DNA of 40,473 bases from CAISIP01 sp031403955 (GTDB lineage Bacteria > Pseudomonadota > Gammaproteobacteria > Burkholderiales > Burkholderiaceae_C): positions 1 through 40,473 of the forward strand of contig JANNGR010000517.1 of assembly GCA_031403955.1 (NCBI GenBank), given 5' to 3'. Below the pieces are notes generated by a model, which was not told the DNA's origin, did no database searches, and was given only the letters and a program-made list of their open reading frames with translations. The translations under genes and the position numbers were made by a program. Position 1 is the stretch's first letter; each line of letters opens with the position of its first letter. Shown in pieces: positions 1 through 7,455 of this stretch.

Positions 1-1
1 G

Positions 2-844
2 CAGGCAATCCTGGGCCAGGTAGTGATCGACGCCACCGGGGATCTGGACGTGGCGGCCTCGGCCGGCGCACCACATACCGGCGGCAACTACATCATGACC
101 ACGGTGTTCCGACTCGGCGGTGTGGACACCGATGCCGCCGAGCAATTCGAGCGCCAGGAGCCCGAAATCTATTCGGCGCTGGATCGCCAGATCAAGAAGC
201 TGCTGGGCGGGTCATGGGGCCTGTGGTGGCTCAAGACACCGTTACCGGGCGTGGTGTGGTGCAACTGCCCGCACATGGCCGGGCTGGACGGTCTGATGGT
301 GGAGGATCTGACGCGCGCCGAGGTTCGGGGCCGCAAACACATCCATGCGCTGGTGGACTTTGTCCGCTCCCGGCTGCCCGGTTTCGAGAAGTGTTATGTG
401 GTCGACGTCGCGCCGCAGACCGGCGTGCGCCAGACGCGATTGCTGGAAGGCGAATACATACTGACCAAGGAAGACCTGGCGCGGCGGACCCGTTTTGCCG
501 ACAGCATCGCGCGTGGCCGCGACTACACCATGCCCTACCAGGTGTTATTGCCGCAAAAGATCGACAACCTGTTGGTGGCAGGGCGCCACTATTCGGTAAC
601 CTCGCAGGCCCAAAAAATCTCGCGCGAAATACCGCCCTGTATGGCGATGGGTGAAGCCGCTGGGGTGGCTGCCGCACTGGCGCTGGATGCCGGGGTAACG
701 GTGCGTAATGTAGACATCCAGCGGCTGCAGAAGACCTTGCGCGCGCAAGGCGCCGACCCGGGCGACCAGACCGGACGCAATGCCGACGTTCCGGCGCTGG
801 CGGCCGCGCTGGCAACCCATGACACTGTTCTGGAGACGGTATGA
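2..844 (+). CDS. FAD-dependent oxidoreductase, C-terminal part (5' truncated by window edge)
   Basis: The reading frame is open from base 2, so the gene starts left of the window and only about 280 C-terminal residues are seen. The visible part has two hallmarks of the FAD-dependent oxidoreductase family PF12831: a VIDATGD segment with AGAPH shortly after it at the left edge, and a late NLLVAGR segment followed by CMAMGEAAGVAAA, which normally contacts the FAD. The N-terminal GxGxxG dinucleotide fold is outside the window. The substrate cannot be told. The stop overlaps the start of the CoA-transferase gene (ATGA, 841-844), so the two are translationally coupled. With the hydratase and ferredoxin downstream, an acyl-CoA or organic-acid oxidation or reduction is a reasonable inference. 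The GTG at 23 is internal, not a start. Confidence 0.85.
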   Translation, partial: QAILGQVVIDATGDLDVAASAGAPHTGGNYIMTTVFRLGGVDTDAAEQFERQEPEIYSALDRQIKKLLGGSWGLWWLKTPLPGVVWCNCPHMAGLDGLMVEDLTRAEVRGRKHIHALVDFVRSRLPGFEKCYVVDVAPQTGVRQTRLLEGEYILTKEDLARRTRFADSIARGRDYTMPYQVLLPQKIDNLLVAGRHYSVTSQAQKISREIPPCMAMGEAAGVAAALALDAGVTVRNVDIQRLQKTLRAQGADPGDQTGRNADVPALAAALATHDTVLETV

Positions 845-2010
845 AAAACGACCTTCAAACCGGCGCCGACCTGCCACTGGCGGGCGTTCGCGTGGTCGAC
901 TTCTCGCAGGTGATGATGGGGCCGGTATGTACCCAGATGCTGGCCGACTACGGCGCCGACATACTGAAGATCGAGCGCAAAGGTGCAGGGGATCTGAGCC
1001 GTTCGACTTTCGAGCCGGTGCATGGTGCCGACAACCCGATTTTTTGCAGCCTGAACCGCAATAAGCGTAGCGCCGCGATTGACTTGCGCGACCCGGCGCA
1101 GATCGCCGCCGTCAAGGCGCTGATTAGCGGCGCCGACGTGGTGGTCAACAACTTTCGCGCCGGCGTGATGGAACGTATGGGCCTGGGTTATGAAGACTGC
1201 CGCGCGCTCAATCCACGCATCATCTATGCCGTGGGCACCGGTTTCGGCGACAGCGGGCCATATGCCCATAAAGGCGGGCAGGACGTGCTGGCGCAGGCCA
1301 TGAGTGGCGTGATGGCCCGGCGCGCCGATGATTCGGTGCCGGTGTCGGTCTATCCCACCGCGCTGGCCGATTATTCGGCTGGCATGCACATGGTGCAGGG
1401 CATCCTGCTGGCCCTGCTGCAGCGCGGGCGCACCGGCGTCGGGCAGAAAGTCAGCGTATCGCTCTACAACTCGATGCTGGCGATGCAGATGCAGGAGGCG
1501 GCGATGATCATGATGGCCGACTCGGAGGTCAACTGGGCCGCGATGCCACTCTCCGGTGTGTTCGATACGCAGGACGGCGCGCTGGTGCTGGTGGGTGCAT
1601 TCAAGGCCAACCCGCTGCAGGACATCTGCGCCGCGCTCGGCCTGGACGACCTCTCAAAAGACGCGCGCTTCTGCAACCTGAACCAGCAGTTCAAACACAA
1701 GACTGAATTGCAGGCCATGTTCCGCGAACGCTTCGCCAGCAATAACCGCGCCCACTGGCTGGAACGCCTGGAGCAACAGGACCTGTTGTGCGCCCCGGTG
1801 CGCGACCTGCGCGAAGCATTGGTGGATCCGCAAACCCTGCACAACCGGATGCTGATGGAAGGCCAAGGCGAAGGCCAGCCGGTGAAGTTTGTCGGCAGCC
1901 CGATCGAGATGTCCGCCGCGCCGGTGATACTGCGCCGGGCCCCGCCACGGCTGGGCCAACACACCGAAGAAATCCTGCAACTCGCGCGCGCGGGAGTCGA
2001 GCAGTCATGA
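841..2010 (+). CDS. CaiB/BaiF-type class III CoA-transferase
   Basis: This 389-residue protein has the full length and pattern of class III CoA-transferases, which move CoA between carboxylic acids through an aspartyl-CoA thioester. The N-terminal segment LAGVRVVDFSQVMMGP and the following LADYGADILKIE are typical, as are the LNRNKRSAAIDL and FGDSGPY segments. Asp177, in the TALADYSAG context, fits the catalytic aspartate of formyl-CoA transferase. The ATG at 841 overlaps the upstream stop, and the stop at 2008-2010 overlaps the next start, placing the gene in the middle of a tightly coupled operon. It probably activates the acid that the neighbouring hydratase and flavoprotein then handle. 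The actual acid is unknown; L-carnitine-type, formyl and aromatic substrates are all possible for this family. Confidence 0.92.
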   Translation: MKNDLQTGADLPLAGVRVVDFSQVMMGPVCTQMLADYGADILKIERKGAGDLSRSTFEPVHGADNPIFCSLNRNKRSAAIDLRDPAQIAAVKALISGADVVVNNFRAGVMERMGLGYEDCRALNPRIIYAVGTGFGDSGPYAHKGGQDVLAQAMSGVMARRADDSVPVSVYPTALADYSAGMHMVQGILLALLQRGRTGVGQKVSVSLYNSMLAMQMQEAAMIMMADSEVNWAAMPLSGVFDTQDGALVLVGAFKANPLQDICAALGLDDLSKDARFCNLNQQFKHKTELQAMFRERFASNNRAHWLERLEQQDLLCAPVRDLREALVDPQTLHNRMLMEGQGEGQPVKFVGSPIEMSAAPVILRRAPPRLGQHTEEILQLARAGVEQS

Positions 2011-2780
2011 CAGTGGGATTCACGGTCCACGACCACGTTGCCACGGTAACCCTGTCCAGGCCCGAGGCACTGAACGCGGTTGACCTGGCGACCGAGGCCG
2101 AGTTGCAACACATCTGGAAGCAGATCGAGAACGACCCAGAGGTGCGCATAGTGGTGCTGACGGGCGCCGGCGAGCGTGCGTTTTGCGTCGGCGCCGACCT
2201 GAAGAATCCGTCCGTCACCGGGCTGGAGTACTGGGCCGCCCCGCGGCCCGGCGGCTTTGGCGGCATTGCGCTGCGCGAGACCCTCAACCTACCGGTGATC
2301 GCGCGTATCAACGGTTTTGCATTGGGCGGCGGTTTTGAGATGGTACTGGGCTGCGATATCGTGGTCGCCTGTGAAGAGGCCAGCTTCGGCCTGCCGGAGG
2401 CGCTGGTAGGCCGTATGCCGCTGGATGGCGGCATGACGCTGCTGCAGCGCCAGGTGCCGTTTCGAAAGGCGATGGCGATGTTGTTCACCGGCAAACGCAT
2501 AACCGCGGCACAGGCGCTGGACATGGGTCTGGTGAACGAAGTGGTGCCGCGCGCGGAGTTGGACGCGGCGGTTGCGCGCTGGGTGAATGACATCCTGGCC
2601 TGCGCGCCGCTGTCGCTGCAGGCGATCAAGCAGGTCGTGCGCAGCACCGGCAACCTCTCACCAGCACAGGCACAGGCGTTGCGCCTGCCGGCGCTGGTTG
2701 CGGCGCTGCACTCCGAAGACGCGAATGAAGGTGTGTTGGCGTTTCAGCAAAAACGCAAGCCGCAATGGACCGGGCGCTGA
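2007..2780 (+). CDS. enoyl-CoA hydratase/isomerase (crotonase) family protein
   Basis: The protein has 257 residues, the usual size for a crotonase. ATG 2007 is chosen because it overlaps the CoA-transferase stop (ATGA) and gives the expected N-terminus; the frame is open further left but that part is a shadow. The oxyanion-hole segments FCVGADLK (about 59-66) and NGFALGGGFE (102-111) are present. Both glutamates used by true hydratases are seen, E111 in GGGFE and E131 in LPEALVG, so water addition to an enoyl-CoA double bond is plausible. It follows the CoA-transferase and precedes the ferredoxin by one base. The substrate is not readable from sequence. Confidence 0.93.
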   Translation: MTVGFTVHDHVATVTLSRPEALNAVDLATEAELQHIWKQIENDPEVRIVVLTGAGERAFCVGADLKNPSVTGLEYWAAPRPGGFGGIALRETLNLPVIARINGFALGGGFEMVLGCDIVVACEEASFGLPEALVGRMPLDGGMTLLQRQVPFRKAMAMLFTGKRITAAQALDMGLVNEVVPRAELDAAVARWVNDILACAPLSLQAIKQVVRSTGNLSPAQAQALRLPALVAALHSEDANEGVLAFQQKRKPQWTGR

Positions 2781-2781
2781 C

Positions 2782-3105
2782 ATGGCCTACGTCATCGTCG
2801 ACACCTGCATCGACTGCAAGGACGCCAGTTGTGTCGCGTGTTGCCCGGTGGACTGTATCTATGAAGGCGCGCGTACCTACTACATCCACCCCGACGAATG
2901 CATCAACTGCGGCATCTGTGTATCGGTCTGCCCGCCCGAGGCGATCTACGAAGATGCCGAAGTACCCAAACACCTGACACAGTTCATCGCCGCCAATCGG
3001 GAGTTCTTTTCCGCGCAAGTCAGTGGCCTGGGCAGCCCGGGCGGCGCCAGCAGCGTCGGTGCCACCGCCTGCGACCATCCGCTGGTGCAGACGGTGGGCC
3101 GTTAG
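2782..3105 (+). CDS. 7Fe-type ferredoxin (FdxA-like)
   Basis: This is a 107-residue iron-sulfur protein starting one base after the hydratase stop. By analogy with Azotobacter ferredoxin I, Cys9, Cys17 and Cys50 would hold a 3Fe-4S cluster, and Cys21, Cys40, Cys43 and Cys46 (CxxCxxC after PDE) a 4Fe-4S cluster. Cys12 and Cys25 are also present, as in FdxA proteins. The C-terminal tail of about 40 residues after the second cluster is normal for the family. As the last gene of the operon it is a likely electron carrier for the FAD oxidoreductase at the left edge. This is inferred from position only. Confidence 0.93.
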   Translation: MAYVIVDTCIDCKDASCVACCPVDCIYEGARTYYIHPDECINCGICVSVCPPEAIYEDAEVPKHLTQFIAANREFFSAQVSGLGSPGGASSVGATACDHPLVQTVGR

Positions 3106-3265
3106 ACCTGTGCCGCCTTGAACTCGTCCGACGTTTGCCCGGCAATCCGCCGCGTGACCGAAATGTCTTCATCCAGGCCCGGCCAGTGAATGCCTTGCTC
3201 CTCACCCTGCAAGGTAACGCGATGCGCGGCAGACCGTTTGAGTTCAGCGAAGGGCTCGGCTATCT
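3105..3265 (-). pseudogene. DUF2442 C-terminal remnant
   Basis: The minus frame ending at 3102 reads QGIHWPGLDEDISV, almost the same as the GIHWEDLDEDISV segment of the intact DUF2442 gene at 9346-9696. Only the C-terminal third of that family can be recognised. Where the N-terminal half should be, the sequence is occupied by the 3' end of higA, so this is best read as a truncated copy. An open frame of 66 codons exists from 3302, starting inside higA, but its first 25 residues do not resemble the family. It could alternatively be a very short functional variant. Confidence 0.45.
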
Positions 3266-3280
3266 TTCTGCATGCATTGC

Positions 3281-3580
3281 TCAGGCAGCCAACAGTTGAC
3301 AACGGGAAATACGCGAGAGCGCTTCGCCCATCGTTTCACGCGCGATCGCTGTGTCGTAGTTGGCCTGACCGCGAAGCCACCATCCATCGCTGAGCCCAAA
3401 GTACCGGCACAGGCGTAGGTCAGTGTCGGCGGTGATGGACCGCTTACCGGCCACGATGTCCCCGATTCGCTGAGGCGGGACACCAATGTCTTTGGCCAAG
3501 CGGTACTTCGATAGACCAAGAGGCTTCAAAAACTCTTCGGCCAACATTTCGCCGGGAGAAACAGGGGGAACGGTACGCAT
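3281..3580 (-). CDS. higA: HigA-type antitoxin (XRE helix-turn-helix)
   Basis: This 99-residue protein matches the HigA addiction-module antitoxin family: the PPVSPGEML(A)EEFLKPLGLSK N-terminus, a helix-turn-helix reading KYRLAKDIGVPPQRIGDIVA, and a C-terminal FGLSDGWWLRGQANYD segment. ATG 3580 is chosen over the in-frame TTG at 3586 because AAGGAG (3588-3593 on the minus strand) lies seven bases before it. It follows higB by 18 bases, the toxin-first order typical of HigBA. HigA should neutralise HigB and, with it, bind the palindromic operator at 3886-3914. The module lies antisense to the flanking catabolic genes, which fits acquisition by transfer. Confidence 0.92.
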   Translation of the reverse strand: MRTVPPVSPGEMLAEEFLKPLGLSKYRLAKDIGVPPQRIGDIVAGKRSITADTDLRLCRYFGLSDGWWLRGQANYDTAIARETMGEALSRISRCQLLAA

Positions 3581-3598
3581 GGTCAAACTCCTTCAGTG

Positions 3599-3874
3599 CT
3601 AGTCAACGATCTCAAGGTTCTTCGGGCCTTGCGAGGTCCAAACGAAGCACACGCGCCACTGATCGTTGATGCGAATGTTATGTTGCCCCTTACGCTTTCC
3701 CTTCAACGCTTCCAATTGATTGCCAGGGGGTACACGCAAATCCTCCAACACCGCGGACCAGTCGAGTTGCTCAAGTTTTCGTAGAGCAGGTCGCTCGACG
3801 TTAACCCATCGACGCACACGTTGACCGAGAAAGAGCGCGTGCGAATCTTTGCATTTGAAGCTCTGGATCGTCAT
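3599..3874 (-). CDS. higB: HigB-type toxin (RelE/ParE fold mRNA interferase)
   Basis: The 91-residue protein is full length for HigB. It shows the family pattern IQSFKCKDSHALF at the start, then WVNVERPALRKLEQLD, the highly typical LRVPPGNQLEALKGKRKGQ and INDQWRVCFVW, and ends near VD(Y). HigB toxins cleave mRNA in the ribosome. The ATG at 3874 sits only six bases after a TAATAT -10 element, so the transcript is probably leaderless or nearly so. The antitoxin gene follows immediately. No damage is visible, so the module may be active. Confidence 0.92.
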   Translation of the reverse strand: MTIQSFKCKDSHALFLGQRVRRWVNVERPALRKLEQLDWSAVLEDLRVPPGNQLEALKGKRKGQHNIRINDQWRVCFVWTSQGPKNLEIVD

Positions 3875-3880
3875 GCGCGA

Positions 3881-3914
3881 ATATTAACGCCTAGCGTTGC
3901 TAACGTCAAGCGTT
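3881..3914 (-). promoter_or_regulatory. higBA promoter with double palindromic operator
   Basis: On the minus strand TTGACG (plus 3904-3909) is followed after exactly 17 bases by TAATAT (plus 3881-3886), a near-consensus sigma-70 promoter. Two palindromes of the form AACGC-N3-GCGTT overlap it: 3886-3898 (perfect) and 3902-3914 (one mismatch), with centres 16 bases apart. The second covers the -35 box and the first lies between the boxes, touching the -10. This is the layout expected for autorepression by HigA or the HigBA complex. Confidence 0.8.
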
Positions 3915-4079
3915 AACACTCACCAATAGGATCGCGTGGTGATTGAAAAGCGGTAGCCGCGCATGCGCAAGTCTGTTGGCATGGGAGGGAGTAGGTCGGA
4001 TTGCCAAACGCAAAGCCGGGACTGACTAAACTCGGGGCACGCTTTGACTGAAGACTGGTCGCCACCCGACCCGCAAGCC

Positions 4080-4991
4080 ATGCATGCCGTTGTTCTGAAG
4101 TATTTCCTGGAAGTCGCCCGTTGCGGGTCGATCCGCAAGGCAGCGCAAAACCTGTTTGTGGCATCCAGCGCCGTCAACCGGCAAATACTTCGGCTGGAGG
4201 AAGAGCTGGGTACCGAGTTGTTCGACCGGATTCCCAGTGGCATGCGCCTGAACGCAGCCGGTGAACGCCTGCAACAACATGTGCGCGGCACCTTGCACGA
4301 CTTTCACTTGATGCGCACCGAACTCGACGCGTTAAAGGGTGAACGCAAAGGCCATGTGTCGGTGGCGGCAATGGACTCCCTGCTGATCGACTTCCTGCCG
4401 TCGGCGGTGGAAGAGTTTTCCGGCAGCTACCCGGCCGTGCGTTACACGATTTCCTCCGCGCTGCCGAGCGAAGTACCGGAGCGGGTGGCGATGGGCGAGA
4501 ACGACATCGGTATCTGTTATCTGGGCAAACTTCCCGCCACGCTGGAGGTCGTTGCCAAAGCGCCGTTCCCACCCGGCGTGGTGATGGCGCCGTCGCACCC
4601 ACTGGCGAAAAAAAATCAGATCGGCTTCGACGACTGCCGTGGCCAGGCCTTCATACAGATCAGCCGCCTGTCGCCCATCCACAGCTTGGTGCAACCGGAG
4701 TTCTCCAAGTTCTGGGATGAACTGGTGCCGTCGATCACGTGTAACTCGACCACCATGGCCAAGCGGCTGATCATCGCCGGGCGCGGAATTTCGTTCTTCT
4801 CCAGGATCGGCTTCATGGATGAACTCGAGCGCGGCGAAGTGGTGTGGCGGCCACTGGCCAATCGCGCCATCAACGCCATCGAAGTCGGCATCCTGGTTCC
4901 GTCGCACCGAACTTTGTCGCACGTGAGCAAGCAGTTTCTGGAACGTATTACGCGGCGGCTCAAGCAACTTGAACTGGCGGCGGCGATATAG
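4080..4991 (+). CDS. LysR-family transcriptional regulator
   Basis: The N-terminal helix-turn-helix reads KYFLEVARCGSIRKAAQNLF and SSAVNRQILRLEEELGTELFDR, standard for LysR regulators. A substrate-binding domain follows from about residue 85 (VSVAAMDSLLIDFLPSAVEEF). The ATG at 4080 gives 303 residues, a usual length. An in-frame TTG at 4044 would add 12 residues and neither has a clear ribosome-binding site. It points the same way as the oxidoreductase/CoA-transferase operon, about 0.95 kb downstream of it, and may control that operon, with the higBA block having landed between them. The effector is unknown. Its stop codon overlaps the first arm of the palindromic element at 4990. Confidence 0.9.
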   Translation: MHAVVLKYFLEVARCGSIRKAAQNLFVASSAVNRQILRLEEELGTELFDRIPSGMRLNAAGERLQQHVRGTLHDFHLMRTELDALKGERKGHVSVAAMDSLLIDFLPSAVEEFSGSYPAVRYTISSALPSEVPERVAMGENDIGICYLGKLPATLEVVAKAPFPPGVVMAPSHPLAKKNQIGFDDCRGQAFIQISRLSPIHSLVQPEFSKFWDELVPSITCNSTTMAKRLIIAGRGISFFSRIGFMDELERGEVVWRPLANRAINAIEVGILVPSHRTLSHVSKQFLERITRRLKQLELAAAI

Positions 4992-5257
4992 AACCTATCC
5001 GTGAATAAGGCGGCCCTGCGCCGGGGTCCCAAGGGGTACAGGCGTAGGAGCGAGACGCGCCGTGGTGCTCTGCACCACAAGCGGCTTGCGACACCCGCAT
5101 GTGCCCCTTGGGGCCCCGGCCCGAAGGGTTGCGACGATAAAGCGCGTCTGCGTCGTTGCAAACCTTGCCCAGGGGCCTACCCTGGGCTGCGGCTTGCGCC
5201 TAGCATCCATCGCTTTCTCGTCACAACGCAGGGTCGTCTTATTCACGGATAGGTTCT
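4990..5257 (+). repeat. structured palindromic intergenic element, copy 1
   Basis: A 268-bp unit between the convergent LysR and SDR genes. The outer arms (4990-5020 and 5226-5257) form an inverted repeat starting AGAACCTATCCGTGAATAAG, perfect for 20 bases then two transitions. Inside, in order: a 25-bp stem (5020-5044 with 5096-5120) capped by a smaller GTGGTGC hairpin; a mini-hairpin CCC-GAA-GGG (5120-5128); a long-range stem (5128-5144 with 5211-5227, 15 of 17 paired); and a perfect 8-bp hairpin GCCCAGGG/CCCTGGGC with loop GCCTA (5167-5187). The hairpin is flanked by GTTGCAAA and TTGCGCCTAG. Copy 2 at 7456-7730 has the same plan with different stem sequences. It could be a structured RNA, a terminator or a non-autonomous mobile repeat. 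Confidence 0.85.
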
Positions 5258-5278
5258 TAGGCCCAAGTTCCTCGGTCG

Positions 5279-6193
5279 CTAGAACTTTTCCACCCAGGGC
5301 CGCAGGTCCATCTCCTGCGTCCAGGTGCTGCGGTGCTGCAGGTGCAACTGGTAATAAGACTGCGCGATATGTTCGGGGAACAGGGATACGTGGCGTTCCC
5401 GTGCAGCGTCACCGGACTGCGCGGACAGGATGCCACCGTCGAGAATGACGTGGGCGACGTGAATTCCCTTTGGCCCCAGATCACGCGCCATGCTCTGGGC
5501 CAGCGCCCGCACCCCGAACTTGCCAACCGCCATGTTGATGTAGCCGGCCCGGCCGCGCAATGCGCCGGTGGCACCGGTATAGATAATCGTGCCGGACGCG
5601 CGCGGCACCATCAGCCGAGCGGCCTCGCGCCCGACGATGAACCCGCCCAGTGCCATCGCCCGCCAGCATTGCTCGAATGCCGGTGTTTCGATGTCCAGCA
5701 GGGTGCCGGGTATGAAATGCTCCACGTTGTACACCACCAGATCGGGAACTCCGATCTCCTCGACCACCCGATTGAGCATGGATCTGACCGATCGTTCGTC
5801 GCTTGCATCACAACCGTAAGCTCGACCCACACCGCCCAGCGCGGGAAGTTCCTGTATCAAGGGCTCCAGTTTTTCGGCATTGCGGGCCGCCACGGCCACC
5901 CGCATGCCAGCACGGGCAAATTGGCGCGCCAACGCGCTGCCCAGGCCGGGCCCGGTACCGACGATCAAGGCTACCTGGGATTGCCGCGGCGGCGCTGCCG
6001 ATCGGTGCGCCTGATTCGATCGCAACTCCACACCACTGCCGCTTAGCGCGGTCGGCGCATGCTGCAAAGGCGCGCGTGGCGCGTTTGTGGAAACGCGTTC
6101 ACTGCGGGCGAGCCGCAGGTGGATGGTGATAGAGCCGAGGCGGATTCCGATGCCGATCTTCGCGTTGGTCCAAAACCTCGCGCTCAGAGTCAT
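5279..6193 (-). CDS. SDR-fold oxidoreductase-like protein with atypical active site
   Basis: From about residue 72 this is a short-chain dehydrogenase/reductase: VALIVGTGPGLGSALARQF carries the NAD(P)-binding glycines (79-85), and SMARDLGPKGIHVAHVILDGGI is typical of the C-terminal half. The catalytic YxxxK is altered: the lysine is K225 but four residues before it is Met221 (Tyr218 is seven before). The usual NAG is NVE (156-158). Related GxGPGLG-type SDRs also tend to lack the Tyr, so this may be a binding or unusual-chemistry protein. The first 54 residues look unlike the family; a GTG at 6031 is an alternative start. The PEP-CTERM gene ends 14 bases upstream, so co-transcription is likely. 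Confidence 0.82.
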   Translation of the reverse strand: MTLSARFWTNAKIGIGIRLGSITIHLRLARSERVSTNAPRAPLQHAPTALSGSGVELRSNQAHRSAAPPRQSQVALIVGTGPGLGSALARQFARAGMRVAVAARNAEKLEPLIQELPALGGVGRAYGCDASDERSVRSMLNRVVEEIGVPDLVVYNVEHFIPGTLLDIETPAFEQCWRAMALGGFIVGREAARLMVPRASGTIIYTGATGALRGRAGYINMAVGKFGVRALAQSMARDLGPKGIHVAHVILDGGILSAQSGDAARERHVSLFPEHIAQSYYQLHLQHRSTWTQEMDLRPWVEKF

Positions 6194-6207
6194 TGGATTC
6201 GGAACCT

Positions 6208-7350
6208 TTATGTAGCGTGGCCGCGGCGCAAGACTCGCCTGGCTGTGGTACGCGCGCGCATTCCAATCAGCACCAGCATCGCCGCGGCGAGAAGCGTCCA
6301 GGCAGGCGGCTCCGGGGCCGTCAACCGGGTCTCATAGGCAAACCCGAGTTCAGGCAGCCCGTCGGCGGATACCAAACCTCGGGCGATGAAAAACGAATCG
6401 CTGGTGCCGGGAAAGAAAAACTCGAGCGTCCCGCCAACCGGCACGGAATAGAAGGATTGACTCGACTGCAACAAACCGTTCAAAGTGACGATGGCGCCGG
6501 ACAAAGGCGTGCCAATTGCGCCGACGACGTCAAGCGGCAGTTCCGTCGTGAAAGTCTCGAAGCCGAGATCGGACAACACGATATTGTTAAAAGCATCGTT
6601 TGTATAGGCGAAGCTCAATCCCGCGAACAGTCCGGCAAGGCCCGGATCCGTCGCGTCCATCCCCATCCGGATCGTGTGCACCGCCTTCTGGCCGGATTGA
6701 ACGCTGCTGCCGTCATCCAGTTTCCAGATGCCGCGCTCCTTCGAAAACGTGTCGCGGTAGACTGGCCTGGGAGGGGGCGGCTCCTTGCTGGTGCCGGTCT
6801 TGGGCCGCTGATCGTAGGCCCTCTGAATTTCCAGCGTAGCGCCGAATTTCAACTGGTTTCCGGCGCCGAAAACTACCGGCGCAGCCGGAAAAAACAACGC
6901 CTCCCACGACAAAGCCACGTTGTCGGTACGAATTGTCGTACCCGCGGGCACGCCGGGTGGCTTGTCATTCGGTTTGTTCTGAGCGACGCCTTTGGTCACC
7001 GAAAACGACTTCGGATCACTCGGGTCAAAGAAAAACTGCGGATCCTGCAGGGTCTTGGGATCAACACCATTGGTCGTTATGGGCACCGGGCTGCAGTTCT
7101 GGGGCGTGGCAACGCAGTTGGGTGTCGGCACGGTGAACGGGTTCGGAGCCAGTTTATTTGCGAGCTTGGGGTCCGCTATAACAATGTTCGGCCCCACGGC
7201 CGAACTCAGCACATCGACGCTCAAGCCAAAGCCAACGATATTCTGGTTCGCGTTGAGCGGCGGCGCCGTGAAGTTATAACTGAACAACACCGGATCCGCA
7301 TGTGCGCAGCTGACGGCAAGCAAGACAACAAAACCAGGAAGGAACTGCAT
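6208..7350 (-). CDS. exported PEP-CTERM sorting-domain protein
   Basis: The 380-residue protein begins with a signal peptide (MQFLPGFVVLLAVSCAHA, cleavage expected before DP). It ends with a PEP-CTERM-like tripartite signal from about residue 345: APEPPAW, a hydrophobic stretch TLLAAAMLVLIG, then an arginine-rich tail. Such proteins are cleaved by an exosortase and placed at the cell surface or in exopolysaccharide, so the genome should carry an EpsH/XrtA-type exosortase. The middle is rich in Pro, Asn, Gly and Thr, with no domain I recognise. The start is well supported by GAGGAGG five bases before ATG 7350. The SDR gene follows within 15 bases. Confidence 0.85.
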   Translation of the reverse strand: MQFLPGFVVLLAVSCAHADPVLFSYNFTAPPLNANQNIVGFGLSVDVLSSAVGPNIVIADPKLANKLAPNPFTVPTPNCVATPQNCSPVPITTNGVDPKTLQDPQFFFDPSDPKSFSVTKGVAQNKPNDKPPGVPAGTTIRTDNVALSWEALFFPAAPVVFGAGNQLKFGATLEIQRAYDQRPKTGTSKEPPPPRPVYRDTFSKERGIWKLDDGSSVQSGQKAVHTIRMGMDATDPGLAGLFAGLSFAYTNDAFNNIVLSDLGFETFTTELPLDVVGAIGTPLSGAIVTLNGLLQSSQSFYSVPVGGTLEFFFPGTSDSFFIARGLVSADGLPELGFAYETRLTAPEPPAWTLLAAAMLVLIGMRARTTARRVLRRGHAT

Positions 7351-7455
7351 GGCAACCTCCTCAAGATTGGTCCGGACAACGCGTGATCATTAGTATCTAC
7401 TCCTGCGCAAGCACTTTGTCAAGGATCGAGGCGGACCGTGCCCGCCACAAGCATG

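Noticed and set aside
4995..5252. Open frames of 83 codons on both strands inside structured element 1 (and similar frames in element 2)
   Set aside because: They arise from the inverted arms: both begin MNK and end RLIHG because the ends are the same sequence. No ribosome-binding sites or family likeness.
6193..7386. 397-codon plus-strand frame
   Set aside because: Exactly antisense to the well-supported PEP-CTERM gene, which has a signal peptide, sorting signal and strong ribosome-binding site.
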